Shown here: positions 45,133 through 58,003 of the stretch, in pieces | Numbering within the stretch: position 1 is the first letter of the stretch | Layout of the letters: each line of letters starts with the position of its first letter | Origin: Lignipirellula cremea | GTDB taxonomy: Bacteria; Planctomycetota; Planctomycetia; Pirellulales; Pirellulaceae | Assembly: GCF_007751035.1 (NCBI RefSeq) | Contig: NZ_CP036433.1 | Span: forward strand, 1,159,001 to 1,223,000 | Direction: 5' to 3' | DNA: 64,000 nt | Notes under the pieces: model-generated | What the model was told of the DNA's origin: nothing | What the model saw: only the letters and a program-made list of their open reading frames with translations | Database searches by the model: none | Made by a program: the position numbers and the translations under genes

Positions 45133-45921
45133 ATGCTCGTGCTAACACGTCGTGAAAACGAAAAAATTCTCTTTCCGAGTCTGGGAATTTCGGTCGAAAT
45201 TCTCAAAGCCCGAGGATCTGGAGTTCGTCTGGGGATTTCCGCCCCGGAGAATGTGCCGATCCGTCGTGCGGAGCTCGCCGGTCTCAAGTCGCTGGAATTT
45301 GCCTGCGATGAAGAGTCCGCTGTGGAACGTCTGCGTCAATTGACGACCGCCATCCAGGAACGCTTGAATGCGGCCAGCTTTGGCCTGAACCAGCTGCATC
45401 AGCGTGTGGAAGAAGGTGATCTGGAAAACACCCAGGCCGCCATCATGGAAATCTACCACGAGCTGAAAGCCCTGGAACGCGAAGGAAAAGGCGACACCGA
45501 CTCCGGCTCCCGCAGCAGTTCCTCGGTCAGTGATACGACCGTCCGCCGGGCCCTGGTCGTCGAAGACGACGTCAACTCCAGCCAACTGCTGGCCGGCTAC
45601 CTGCGGATGCATGGCTTTGAAGTCACCACCGCCCCCGACGGGCAGGATGCGCTCGACTACCTGTCGATGCACAGCGCCCCCGATGTGGTCCTGCTGGATA
45701 TGTTCATGCCGCGTTGCGATGGGCCGACCTTTGTCAGCCGCCTGCGTTCCGATCCGGAAATGGCCGGCATCCGTATTTACGGCATGAGCGGCGCCGAACC
45801 GGACAGCATCGGGATGGAAGTCGGCCCCCGCGGCGTCGATCGCTGGTTCAGCAAACCGCTGAACCCCGAAATGCTGATCGACGAAGTCCGTCGCAGCCTC
45901 GACCCGCATCACGCCGCCTGA
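45133..45921 (+). CDS. CsrA fused to a response-regulator receiver domain
   Basis: 262 residues from the ATG at 45133. AGGAG at 45119-45123 gives a 9-base gap to this ATG, whereas an ATG at 45124 touches the ribosome site, and MLVLTRRENEK is the normal CsrA beginning. Residues 1-55 are a full CsrA domain, with the RNA-contacting LTRR and the conserved Arg in VPIRRAEL (Arg44 equivalent). A helical linker (~60-135) leads to a receiver domain (~138-258) with acidic pocket VVEDD, phospho-Asp in VVLLDMFMPRCDG, Ser in GMSGAE and Lys in FSKPLNP. All catalytic positions are intact. Phosphorylation may control RNA binding of the CsrA dimer. No partner kinase is adjacent. Confidence 0.9.
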   Translation: MLVLTRRENEKILFPSLGISVEILKARGSGVRLGISAPENVPIRRAELAGLKSLEFACDEESAVERLRQLTTAIQERLNAASFGLNQLHQRVEEGDLENTQAAIMEIYHELKALEREGKGDTDSGSRSSSSVSDTTVRRALVVEDDVNSSQLLAGYLRMHGFEVTTAPDGQDALDYLSMHSAPDVVLLDMFMPRCDGPTFVSRLRSDPEMAGIRIYGMSGAEPDSIGMEVGPRGVDRWFSKPLNPEMLIDEVRRSLDPHHAA

Positions 45922-46266
45922 GCCGAATCAGGGGCGATCGCCCGCGCGATTCCATCCTGAATCGCGCGCGGCCCGGCCCGGTTTTGCCATGCACGCCGAT
46001 CGGGCGAACGACAAAATCGCGTCTCCCACAGGCAAAAACCGACCTGTCTGTCGCCAGGGCGAACGGGCCCGGTTTGTTTCCCGGCCGTTTCTTCCGCAAT
46101 CTTCTTCGGGTCGCTTGCTCCGGGGAAATCGCCTTCCTGCCCCATTCAGGGCTTGCGAATGACGGCCAGTCAGATAGGTTGCGGTATCTGGGGCGGTTGC
46201 AGATGTCCGCCCTGGCGGGAATTCTTTCCGCATTTCTCCAGGATTCCGTCCCCCTGCTGATCGACG
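45922..46266. other. Intergenic region with terminator-like hairpin
   Basis: CGCGCGATTC (45943-45952) and GAATCGCGCG (45959-45968) form a perfect 10-bp stem 21 bp after the CsrA-fusion stop; a T-run (TTTT) comes only ~13 bases later. GGGCGATCGCCC just before it is also palindromic. Probably a terminator region for the upstream gene. Nothing else was noticed. Confidence 0.5.
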
Positions 46267-46710
46267 ATGGCTAACGCAAACCAGAAGCCCCGCATCAAAC
46301 GCAGCGAGCTGCCGGCTGGCGAATCGTTGTGCAACTATTGCACCGCCAAATGCTGCCGGTACTTTGCCCTGCCGATCGAAACGCCCGATACGCGGGAAGA
46401 TTTCGAGTTTATTCGCTGGTATTTGCTGCACGACCGGGCTTCGGTCTTTACGGAAGACGATACCTGGTACCTCCTGGTCCACACCGTTTGCAAGCACCTG
46501 GGCGACGACTACCGCTGCGGGATTTACGAGACGCGACCGCAAATCTGCCGGGATTATACGACCGACAATTGCGAATACGACGACGACTGGACCTACCAGC
46601 GATACTTTGAAACGCCCGAACAGGTGGAAGAGTACGCCGATGCGGTGCTGTGCGAACCGAACAATCCGCGTTTCCGCAGTCGCAAACCGGCGCTGCTGCC
46701 GGTGATTTAG
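46267..46710 (+). CDS. YkgJ family cysteine-cluster protein
   Basis: 147 residues from the ATG at 46267. The N-terminal cluster is CNYCTAKCCRYF, the CxxC...CC arrangement of the YkgJ/UPF0153 family (putative Fe-S or zinc cluster). Further ligands are in HTVCKHLGDDYRCGIYETRP and QICRDY, then TTDNCEYDD. Total Cys spacing and length match family members. Biochemical role unknown; a metal or iron-sulfur site is likely. It lies upstream of lepA on the same strand with ~230 bp between, so it is probably a separate unit. Confidence 0.9.
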   Translation: MANANQKPRIKRSELPAGESLCNYCTAKCCRYFALPIETPDTREDFEFIRWYLLHDRASVFTEDDTWYLLVHTVCKHLGDDYRCGIYETRPQICRDYTTDNCEYDDDWTYQRYFETPEQVEEYADAVLCEPNNPRFRSRKPALLPVI

Positions 46711-46944
46711 CGGCCTGTAGTCTCGATCAGGAGAACATCCCCAGTCGCGGCGGATCGCCACCTGGCGCTCCGGGTTCCCGGCAGGTTTTTACCGGCGATG
46801 ACGACCGCCTGATCGCGGACAATCAAGAAAACCCGGCTTCCCGATTTGGCCTGCGGGGACTAGGATCGATAGTCTCTGCGGCAACCCCTGGCGCAGACTG
46901 GGCAATTGCACCAACCTGCCCCCATCCCCTTCGAGCCCCTTCTG

Positions 46945-48756
46945 ATGGCGAATATCGACTGCCGGCATATCCGCAACTTTAGCATCATCGCTCATATCGA
47001 TCACGGCAAAAGCACGCTCGCGGATCGGCTGTTGGAATTTACCGGCACCGTTTCCAAGCGTGAAATGAAAGAGCAGTTGCTCGACGATATGGAAATCGAG
47101 CGGTCCCGCGGCATCACCATCAAAGCGCGGGCCGTCGCCATGCGCTATATGTATAAAGGGGAATCCTACGAACTGAATCTGATCGACACGCCGGGCCACG
47201 TCGATTTTCAGTACGAAGTTTCCCGCTCGCTGGCCTGTTGCGAAGGCGCCCTGCTGCTGGTCGACGCTTTCCAGGGCGTCGAAGCCCAGACCGTCGCCAA
47301 CGCCTACGCGGCGCTCGAGCAGGAACTGGCGATTGTGCCCGTCATCAACAAGATTGACCTGGTGCATGCCCGGACCGATGAAGTCATCGAAGAGATGGAG
47401 CAGTCGCTGGCCGTCGACCCCGACGACGTGCAACTGGTCAGCGCCAAAGCGGGGCTGGGGATTGAAGGACTACTCGAAGCCGTCATTTTAAAAGTGCCGC
47501 CGCCCAGCGGCGATCCGGAAGCGCCGCTCCAGGCGATGGTGTTCGACTCGCATTACGACGAGTACCGCGGCGCCATCACCTATGTGCGCATGATGAACGG
47601 CACCGTTCGCAAAGGGCAAAAGATCCGATTCCTGCGGCGGGGAACCTCCTACGATGTGCTCGAAGTGGGCCAGTTCGCCCCGCGCACCCGCGCTTGTGAA
47701 ACCCTTCAGGCCGGCCAGGTGGGTTACCTGATCTGTAATATCAAGTCCCTCACGGAAGTGCATATCGGCGATACGGTCAGCGTGGCGACCGGCCAGGCCG
47801 CCGAGCCGCTGGAAGGTTACCAGCCGCCCAAACGGATGGTGTACTGCGGCCTTTATCCGTCCGACGGGCAGGATTTCACCGAGCTGCGCGACGCTCTGGA
47901 AAAGTTGTCGATCAACGACCCCAGCTTCGAGTTTGAACCGGAATCCAGTGAGGCGTTAGGCTTCGGCTTTCGCTGCGGTTTTCTCGGCCTGTTGCACATG
48001 GAGATCGTGCAGCAGCGACTGGAGCAGGAGTCCGATGTCGACCTGGTGCAGACAGCGCCGAACGTCACGTACGAGATTCTCACGAAACGGGGGGAAACCC
48101 TCATGATCCATCGGCCGCAGGAAGTGCCCGAGGTCAACGACATTGAAGAGTTCCGCCAGCCGATTGTCCGCGTGAACATCATTATTCCCAGCGAGTTCAT
48201 CGGCGCCGTAATGCAGCTGTGCCAGGAACGGCGGGGCATCCAGAAAACGACCGAATACCTGTCGGCCGCCCGCGCCATGCTGAGCTACGACCTGCCGCTG
48301 GCCGAGGTGATCTACGATCTGCACGATCGGCTGAAGAGCGCCACGCGGGGCTACGGCACGATGGACTACGAACTGATCGGCTATTTTCCGGCCGATCTGG
48401 TGCGACTGGATATTCTGGTCAACGGCAACCGGGTCGACGCGCTCAGCGTGATCTGCGACCGGGCCGACTCCGACCGTCGCGGCCGGGCCGTGGTGAAAAA
48501 GCTGAAAGAAGAAATCTCCCGCCACATGTTCGAGATCGCCGTCCAGGCAGCCATCGGCGCCCGGGTGATTGCCCGTGAAACGGTCAAAGCGATGCGCAAG
48601 AACGTAACGGCCAAGTGCTACGGCGGCGATATTTCCCGCAAGCGGAAGCTGTGGGCGAAGCAGAAAGAAGGGAAGAAGCGGATGAAGTCGATCGGCTCGG
48701 TCGATATTCCGCAAAAGGCCTTCATGGCCGTGCTGGACAAAGGCTCGGACCGCTAA
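46945..48756 (+). CDS. lepA: Elongation factor 4 (LepA)
   Basis: 603 residues from the ATG at 46945, the usual length; the frame opens at 46906, but the protein begins at MANIDCRHIRNF as in relatives. G domain: AHIDHGKSTLADRLLE (P-loop), RGITIKA (switch), DTPGHVDF, NKIDL and SAKAGLG. Domain II is at ~190-285, domain III follows, and the LepA-specific C-terminal domain contains HMFEIAVQAAIGARVIARET and KNVTAKCYGGDISRKRKLWA. LepA is a ribosomal GTPase acting on initiation/translocation under stress. Downstream is a three-way-junction-like palindrome and then ribosomal protein S1. Confidence 0.98.
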   Translation: MANIDCRHIRNFSIIAHIDHGKSTLADRLLEFTGTVSKREMKEQLLDDMEIERSRGITIKARAVAMRYMYKGESYELNLIDTPGHVDFQYEVSRSLACCEGALLLVDAFQGVEAQTVANAYAALEQELAIVPVINKIDLVHARTDEVIEEMEQSLAVDPDDVQLVSAKAGLGIEGLLEAVILKVPPPSGDPEAPLQAMVFDSHYDEYRGAITYVRMMNGTVRKGQKIRFLRRGTSYDVLEVGQFAPRTRACETLQAGQVGYLICNIKSLTEVHIGDTVSVATGQAAEPLEGYQPPKRMVYCGLYPSDGQDFTELRDALEKLSINDPSFEFEPESSEALGFGFRCGFLGLLHMEIVQQRLEQESDVDLVQTAPNVTYEILTKRGETLMIHRPQEVPEVNDIEEFRQPIVRVNIIIPSEFIGAVMQLCQERRGIQKTTEYLSAARAMLSYDLPLAEVIYDLHDRLKSATRGYGTMDYELIGYFPADLVRLDILVNGNRVDALSVICDRADSDRRGRAVVKKLKEEISRHMFEIAVQAAIGARVIARETVKAMRKNVTAKCYGGDISRKRKLWAKQKEGKKRMKSIGSVDIPQKAFMAVLDKGSDR

Positions 48757-48775
48757 CCGGCTTGTGCTTCCTCGG

Positions 48776-48843
48776 CTTCTCGTGGGACAGGTTTGCAACC
48801 TGTCCTGTCTAATTAGCGGGTGAAAAACCTGCTCCACGAGAAG
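48776..48843. repeat. Cruciform/three-way-junction palindromic element between lepA and rpsA
   Basis: Outer arms CTTCTCGTGG (48776-48785) and CCACGAGAAG (48834-48843) are perfectly complementary. Inside are two hairpins: GACAGGTT-TGC-AACCTGTC (perfect 8 bp) and AGCGGGT-GAAAA-ACCTGCT (6 of 7 bp). It occupies the leader of rpsA. It may be a REP-like repeat or a structured RNA leader. Confidence 0.7.
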
Positions 48844-49101
48844 CGGCTATTCACTATCCGCCGCTCTTCCTTGCCAGCACTGCTGGCATGGGTTTTAAAA
48901 TTTGCGTCGGGCAGGTATCCCTTGCCCGGAATTCCGGATTGCGATACATTTACCGGATTCGTTTCGCTCTTTGGTTTGGGGCCGTACGTCTGGTCCGAAG
49001 CAAAACGACAATTCCTTTTACCCCAAGTTGTTGCGGGCCCGTGGCGCAGCGACGAACACGAACGTCTGCCGGTGAGGCGTTGCGGAGCTTCTCTAAGTTT
49101 T

Positions 49102-51021
<1,920 letters not shown>

Positions 51022-51056
51022 GTCGCACGTCGACTTCGGAATCGTTTTTCCATGAC

Positions 51057-51091
51057 GGCCCCGCAGGCTTGCGCTGCGGGGCCGTTTTTTT
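51057..51091 (+). terminator. Rho-independent terminator after rpsA
   Basis: GGCCCCGCAG (51057-51066) and CTGCGGGGCC (51074-51083) form a perfect 10-bp GC-rich stem with a 7-nt loop, followed by G and seven T residues. It lies 36 bp past the rpsA stop. Confidence 0.95.
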
Positions 51092-51199
51092 GGTATCGGC
51101 CAGCTTTTCTTGTTCCCCCTGGGCTGCTGGGATAAGATAGATCAGGAGCGACCCCGGGTCCGTCGTTCCCCAGCTCTGCTTTCGCCGCACACAAATTTT

Positions 51200-52699
51200 A
51201 TGGAAACATCGTCCGACCGCGGGTCCGGCCCGCGGAAACAGCTGCGTTCGCCGCCCAACTACAAAACACGGGGGGTGCAAGTTCGCTTGATGGCGCTCGT
51301 GTTCAGCATTCTGCTGGTCCTGTTGCTGATGAACCAGGCCCGCAAGCCCCAAACCTGGGCCTGGATGTGGAGCGGACAACCCAGCAACCCCGGCGCCGGC
51401 TTTAAAGCCATGCTCAACCAGCCGCTGGATAACCGCACCGCTCCCCGCCCCGAGAAGACCGCCGCGCCCGGCGTCGTCGCCATCGCCCGGTACGATGGCG
51501 GCAGCACCCAGGCCCAGGATCCGGCCGCCCGCAACAGGGCGATCGGCTGGTCCAAAAACTGGGAGCACCTGGAACGCGACCAGCATCAGCTGTTGTATGC
51601 GGCCCTGAAGGCCGCCCGCGAACAAGGCCAGAAGCAGGCCTTCCTGCTGACCACAGAAGAACGGGACGAGCTGCCCGGCCTGATCGAACAGCTGGACCAG
51701 GGCTGGGGCGTCTACCATGAAAACGCCCGGGCGTCGTTAGCCGCACCTCAGTCCACGCTGGACGACGCCGAGCGGGAGTCCTGGGAGCAGCTCATCGCGC
51801 AGTCGGAAGCGGCCTGGCGAACGGCGGCCGAAGCGCTGGCCGCGCTCTCCATCGAGCAGGCCCTTACGCCGGGGCAGCAAACGGCGCTCGCGGAAACCCA
51901 GGCGACGCTCGACGCCCTTGCGTTGTCGCGTATCAAAGAGGGGCCTTACACGCGGACCTATGATGAATCGTCGGCGTGGTATCGTCTGTTCGAGATCCTG
52001 CAGCAGTCGGACCTGGCCGAACTCCGCCGGCAGCTGGATCCGCCCGACGTGAACGCGATTGTGCTGGGCAATCATGCGGACGACTACCGCGGAAAACTGG
52101 TAACCATCCGCGGCAAGGCGACGCTCGGTTATCGGGTGGATGCTCCGCCCAATCTGCTGGGGGCGAAGTATTTTTATGTGCTTTGGATTCGCCCGGCGAC
52201 GGGGGAGAATTCGCCGATCGTGGCGTACTGCCTGGAAACGCCGCCAGGCTTTCCCGCGTTACGGAACCGGTCGGGAGGCGATACCGATCTGGATGAGTCG
52301 GTTGTGATTACGGGCTATTTTTTCAAGAACTGGGTGTACAGCGCCCAGGTCGATCTGCGCGATGCGCCGCTGGTGCTGGCTGGTTCGCCCGAGTGGACGC
52401 CGGCGGCCGTTGTGGTCGACCAGACTGCTCCGTGGTGGGTATATCTGCTGGGTTCGATCGGCGCGGGGGTGCTAGCGCTGGCAGTGGCGGGATACGCCTG
52501 GTTTGCCAGCACCGGCCGCACCCAGAGCGGCCCCGAGGACCCGGAGAAAGTCGCCTTGCACCTGGGGTCGATCGACGATAAAACGGTCGCCCCGGCCCCC
52601 GGCGAAATGCTCCGGCGCATGGCCGAGCGCGAGGCAGCCGCCCCCTCCCCCAGCCCGGGCGAAGCGCAACCCATCCTTCCTTCGGATTCCGACGCCTGA
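51200..52699 (+). CDS. Membrane protein of unknown function
   Basis: 499 residues from the ATG at 51200; the frame opens at 51110, but this start places the first membrane segment at ~29-47 (LMALVFSILLVLLLMNQ). A large extracytoplasmic part (~50-405) contains long helices rich in Glu, Ala and Gln, and an OB-like segment near DYRGKLVTIRGKATLGYRVD. A second span lies at ~412-436 (YLLGSIGAGVLALAVAGYAW), with a ~60-residue cytoplasmic tail. No family was recognised. The next gene starts 44 bp downstream and is also a membrane protein; the two probably form an operon. Confidence 0.75.
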   Translation: METSSDRGSGPRKQLRSPPNYKTRGVQVRLMALVFSILLVLLLMNQARKPQTWAWMWSGQPSNPGAGFKAMLNQPLDNRTAPRPEKTAAPGVVAIARYDGGSTQAQDPAARNRAIGWSKNWEHLERDQHQLLYAALKAAREQGQKQAFLLTTEERDELPGLIEQLDQGWGVYHENARASLAAPQSTLDDAERESWEQLIAQSEAAWRTAAEALAALSIEQALTPGQQTALAETQATLDALALSRIKEGPYTRTYDESSAWYRLFEILQQSDLAELRRQLDPPDVNAIVLGNHADDYRGKLVTIRGKATLGYRVDAPPNLLGAKYFYVLWIRPATGENSPIVAYCLETPPGFPALRNRSGGDTDLDESVVITGYFFKNWVYSAQVDLRDAPLVLAGSPEWTPAAVVVDQTAPWWVYLLGSIGAGVLALAVAGYAWFASTGRTQSGPEDPEKVALHLGSIDDKTVAPAPGEMLRRMAEREAAAPSPSPGEAQPILPSDSDA

Positions 52700-52742
52700 T
52701 GAGCAAATCCTGTCTGACTGTCCGTTCACGGAGTCGACGCCG

Positions 52743-53195
52743 ATGACCTCGCGCCATCCTGTGGTCAGCTCGTCCTCCCGGCGAGCGCCCCGTCCGCTGG
52801 AATTGACGGTCAACGTCTGGCCGGCGATCCAGGCTCCTGTACGGTCGCTTGTCGCGCTGGCGCTGGCGATCGGTCTGGGCTGGCTGGCCGACCAGATGTC
52901 GGGCAGCGAAACGATGGGCTGGCTGGCCGGCGGCGCCGTGGTCCTGGCCATGTGGCGTCTCTGGATTCCCGTGCAGGTGGTGATCGGACCGCTGGGGATT
53001 GTGGAGAACATTCTGGGCTACCGGCGCCGCATTTCCTGGCGGGAAATTTACGGTTACGAAGATCGCCCCCACGGCGTGTTGATCCAGCCGCACAACCCGG
53101 GCTCGCCTTTGCGCGGCCTGTACATCTTTTGCGGCAAGCGGCGGGAAGACGTCGTCGCCGTGCTGGATTTCTATCTGAGCGATCCGGCGACCTGA
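52743..53195 (+). CDS. Small membrane protein with PH-like C-terminus
   Basis: 150 residues from the ATG at 52743, with GGAG about 11 bases upstream. Two hydrophobic segments (~36-53, ~60-80) are followed by a ~70-residue domain with strands VQVVIGPLGIVENILGYRRR, ISWREIYGYED and HGVLIQPHN, ending in a helix (EDVVAVLDFYL). This pattern resembles bacterial PH-like domains (YdbT/YxeA type), but similarity is only structural by eye. Likely cotranscribed with the preceding membrane-protein gene. Function unknown. Confidence 0.7.
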   Translation: MTSRHPVVSSSSRRAPRPLELTVNVWPAIQAPVRSLVALALAIGLGWLADQMSGSETMGWLAGGAVVLAMWRLWIPVQVVIGPLGIVENILGYRRRISWREIYGYEDRPHGVLIQPHNPGSPLRGLYIFCGKRREDVVAVLDFYLSDPAT

Positions 53196-53235
53196 GGGGA
53201 CGATTCCCAGCTTTTCTTCCCCTGTTTCACTCCCA

Positions 53236-53874
53236 TCAAACATTACCCGACCGTTTCCCGCTGACGAATGGGTTGCCGGCCAGGAAGAAACGGAGCGGCA
53301 GGTCGGCGGCGGACGTTACGCCGATGCGGGGCGATACACGCAGCTGTTCGGCAGGCAGCGGCCCTTCCGCGGCGGCGATCCAGAGCGGCTCTCCCAGCGT
53401 GAGGTCCCAGTGGTCGAGCTCGCGGTTGATGGCGAGCGCTTCGCACAGGCGGGCCGGACCTCGCGTCAGTTCCAGCCGTTTCTCGCGTTTCCGCCGGCGA
53501 CGCATGAGGTCTTCACCGGCCAGGGGGACGATCGCCCTGACCAGCACGGCCGTGCCTTCGTCGGGGAGACCGGTCACCACATTGAAGCACCAGCGGCTGT
53601 GGATCGGGTACACATACGCCCTGCCTGCCGGGCCGAACATGGCGGCGTTGCTGCGGGTGCGCCCGCGAGCCGCATGGCAGGCGGAATCGTCGACGGCCAG
53701 GTACGCTTCCGTTTCCACGATCCGCCCCGCAGTCAGACCGTCGGGCGAGGAACGGACCAGCAAGGTTCCCAGCAGGCGCCGGGCGACCTCGACCGTATCG
53801 CCCTGGTAGAACTCTGCCGACAGCGGCGGCAAGGCGGCGTAATCGCGGTCGACTTCAAAGTCGTCGTCTGTCAT
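53236..53874 (-). CDS. DNA-3-methyladenine glycosylase (AAG/MPG type)
   Basis: 212 residues from the ATG at 53874. Family marks are ARRLLGTLLVR near residue 30, GRIVETEAYLAVDDSACHA with the catalytic Glu (~52-70), RGRTRSNAAMFGPAGRAYVY, and the C-terminal LTRGPARLCEALAINRELDH. The enzyme removes alkylated purines (3-methyladenine, hypoxanthine) from DNA and starts base excision repair. Length and motifs are complete. It stands alone, converging on the small membrane-protein gene. Confidence 0.95.
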   Translation of the reverse strand: MTDDDFEVDRDYAALPPLSAEFYQGDTVEVARRLLGTLLVRSSPDGLTAGRIVETEAYLAVDDSACHAARGRTRSNAAMFGPAGRAYVYPIHSRWCFNVVTGLPDEGTAVLVRAIVPLAGEDLMRRRRKREKRLELTRGPARLCEALAINRELDHWDLTLGEPLWIAAAEGPLPAEQLRVSPRIGVTSAADLPLRFFLAGNPFVSGKRSGNV

Positions 53875-53924
53875 GGCGGCGGCCCTCGCCTGGTGCTGCG
53901 TCAGAGCGAAGAATCAGGGGGCTG

Positions 53925-53992
53925 TAGTGGACTTCGCCAGAAGTCCCTTTTTTCCTTCGCGATGCCGAAGTGACTTCTGGCGAAGTCCACTA
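53925..53992. repeat. REP-like perfect inverted repeat (TAGTGGACTTCGCCAG family)
   Basis: A 21-bp arm at 53925-53945 beginning TAGTGGACTTCGCCAGAAG is perfectly complementary to 53972-53992, around a 26-bp loop containing a T-run. It is related to the element at 34785-34883 by the GTAGTGGAC...CAGAAGTCC pattern. The element sits just upstream of the glycosylase start. Confidence 0.85.
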
Positions 53993-54007
53993 CCCCGAAA
54001 AAAAGCG

Positions 54008-54275
54008 TTGACGCACCACGAGTGCTACGTCAATCTTCAATCTTAAAGTGAGCGATTTCGGCCGTGCTGCTATGCTGTCAAAAAAACCGGGGGCTAGCGC
54101 CCGGCGGCTGATTGAGAGAAACCTGATTTTATGGTTTGACGCCCCACGAGTGCTGCGTCAAGGCAAAGAGTTCGGGTTCTTCCAATTAGCCGTTTTGGCG
54201 ATAGCCACGGTTCACTAAAAGGAACAGCGGCTCGCGCGAAAATGGCCAAACCTGAAATGGAAACTTGACGCACCA

Positions 54276-54278
<3 letters not shown>
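54008..54278. repeat. Repeat cluster TTGACGCACCACGAGTGCT with an embedded hairpin
   Basis: A 26-bp imperfect palindrome starting TTGACGCACCACGAGTGCTA occurs at 54008-54033 and, with two changes, at 54136-54161. A half copy (TTGACGCACCACTA) at 54265-54278 runs into the stop codon of the ABC-F gene. Between the first two lies the hairpin CCGGGGGC-TA-GCGCCCGG (~54089-54106). No gene was recognised in this ~240-bp stretch. Confidence 0.75.
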
Positions 54279-56177
<1,899 letters not shown>

Positions 56178-56266
56178 GGGGTGATTGTAATCGATCAGGG
56201 GGAACTCCCGGCAGAGGGCGGCCGGCCAGCTTTCGAAGATCGCTCCTCCGGGATAAAATACGGGAC

Positions 56267-56842
56267 ATGTTACACCTTCAATCTTCCTCGTCGGACCGCT
56301 GGCTGCAGCAGGTTGACGCAGGGCTCGACGAAATCCTGATCGACCACGCCCACTGCGAAAAAAAAGCAGCCGGTTGCGCGATGAATCTGATCTTCGCCTA
56401 TGTCGAACAGGAAGAGCTCTGCCGCGAAATGGTTCTGATCGTCAACGAAGAGCTGGACCACTTCCAGCAGGTGCTTGACCTGCTCGCCCGCCGAGGGACC
56501 CGCTTCCGCCGGCAAACGCCCAGCACCTATGGGCGGCGGCTGAACGATCTGGTGCGCAAGTTCGAGCCCGACAAGGCGGTGGACCGGCTGCTGGTCGCCA
56601 GTCTGATCGAGGCCCGTTCGTGCGAGCGATTTGATCTGCTCCGGCGGCATGTGGCCGACCAGGAGCTGGCCGATTTCTACGGCAGCCTGTTTGAGTCGGA
56701 AGCCCGGCACCACACGACGTACGTCCGCCTGGCCCGCCTTTTCGCGCCGGAAGAGAAGGTCATGCAGCGGCTGGACGAGCTGGCTGTGCTGGAAGCGGCC
56801 ATCATCGACGAAGGGGACGCCTTCCCCCGCATGCACAGCTGA
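56267..56842 (+). CDS. miaE: tRNA hydroxylase MiaE-like
   Basis: 191 residues from the ATG at 56267, divergent from the ABC-F gene. MiaE family features include the di-iron ligands of a ferritin-like four-helix bundle: [15 protein letters not shown] (~25-40), [16 protein letters not shown] (ExxH), [10 protein letters not shown] (~110-120) and [15 protein letters not shown] (ExxxH). MiaE hydroxylates ms2i6A at position 37 of tRNAs using O2. All iron ligands appear present. The miaA/miaB partner genes are not in the window. Confidence 0.9.
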   Translation: MLHLQSSSSDRWLQQVDAGLDEILIDHAHCEKKAAGCAMNLIFAYVEQEELCREMVLIVNEELDHFQQVLDLLARRGTRFRRQTPSTYGRRLNDLVRKFEPDKAVDRLLVASLIEARSCERFDLLRRHVADQELADFYGSLFESEARHHTTYVRLARLFAPEEKVMQRLDELAVLEAAIIDEGDAFPRMHS

Positions 56843-56997
56843 GCCGGCCAAGTCCACTAACGGAAGGCGATGGCAGTGCTAGCGTTACCAGCGGGGGCGG
56901 CCGGGAATCGCTCTTGCTCTCTTGGGCGGCAAATTGCTATGACGGGCATTGCTTTGCGCAGCAACTACAGCTTTCTGCTTTTGCCGGGATGGTTCTC

Positions 56998-57951
56998 ATG
57001 GATGAGTGGTCGCAATTGAATGTCGTAGTGACCGGAGGTGCAGGTTTTCTGGGACGCGTCGTCTGCGAAAAACTCCGTGAACGCGGCTGCCGGAAAATTG
57101 GCGTGCCGCGACAAGCCCAGTACGACCTGACGACCGAAGACGGCGTGCGGCGCATGTACGCCGACTTTCAGCCCCAGGTGGTGCTGCACCTGGCCGCCGA
57201 CGTGGGCGGCATTGGCGCCAATCGCGCCCATCCCGGTCGCTTCTGCTACGCCAACCTGGCGATGGGGATGCACCTGATTGAGATGGGCCGCCTGTTCGGT
57301 ATTGAAAAGTTTGTGCAAACGGGGACGGTTTGCGCCTATCCCAAGTTCGCCCCGGTGCCGTTCGTGGAAGAGGATATCTGGAACGGCTATCCGGAAGAGA
57401 CGAACGCTCCCTATGGCATTGCGAAGAAATCGCTGTTCGTCATGCTGGACGCCTATCGCCGGGAATACGGCCTGCGGAGCAGTGTGGTGGTGCCCGTCAA
57501 TCTGTACGGACCGGGCGACAATTTCGACCCGAAGTCATCCCACGTGATTCCGGCCCTGATCCGCAAGTGCGAAGAAGCGATCGATCGCGGCGATTCCTCG
57601 CTGACCTGCTGGGGCACGGGCTCTGCTTCACGCGAGTTTCTGTACGTCGAGGACGCGGCCGAAGGGATCGTGCGGGCGGCCGAATGCATGGACGACCCGT
57701 CGCCGATCAATCTGGGCACGGGCCAGGAAATCACCATTCGCAATCTGGTCGAACTGATCGCCGAGCAGACCGGTTTTCACGGGGAGATTCGCTGGGACGC
57801 CTCCCAGCCCGACGGCCAGCCGCGACGCTGCCTGGATACGTCCAAGGCCAAACGCCTGCTGGACTGGGAAGCGCAGACGTCGTTTGAAGAAGGGCTGAAA
57901 CAGACGATCGCCTGGTATCGGCAGGATCGCCGGCGCACAGTCGCCGCCTGA
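56998..57951 (+). CDS. GDP-L-fucose synthase-like NAD(P)-dependent epimerase/reductase
   Basis: 317 residues from the ATG at 56998 (alternative ATG at 56989; the frame opens at 56914). Rossmann loop [13 protein letters not shown] at ~10-22. Family-typical segments are [46 protein letters not shown] with the catalytic YxxxK, and [21 protein letters not shown]-fucose synthase (Fcl) makes GDP-fucose from GDP-4-keto-6-deoxymannose. The gmd partner is not in the window, and related epimerases share this pattern, so the exact sugar is probable rather than certain. It lies a few genes from the BMC operon but on a separate unit. Confidence 0.85.
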   Translation: MDEWSQLNVVVTGGAGFLGRVVCEKLRERGCRKIGVPRQAQYDLTTEDGVRRMYADFQPQVVLHLAADVGGIGANRAHPGRFCYANLAMGMHLIEMGRLFGIEKFVQTGTVCAYPKFAPVPFVEEDIWNGYPEETNAPYGIAKKSLFVMLDAYRREYGLRSSVVVPVNLYGPGDNFDPKSSHVIPALIRKCEEAIDRGDSSLTCWGTGSASREFLYVEDAAEGIVRAAECMDDPSPINLGTGQEITIRNLVELIAEQTGFHGEIRWDASQPDGQPRRCLDTSKAKRLLDWEAQTSFEEGLKQTIAWYRQDRRRTVAA

Positions 57952-58003
57952 TTGGAGCGGTCGGCTCGCACCAGGCAGCCGGAACGATGGGGCGGGGCTG
58001 CCG

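Noticed and set aside
56998-57951. Link between the GDP-fucose-synthase-like gene and the fucose-type BMC operon
   Set aside because: GDP-fucose synthesis is anabolic, and the genes are separated by a gene on the other strand and separate promoters; proximity is not evidence of shared function.
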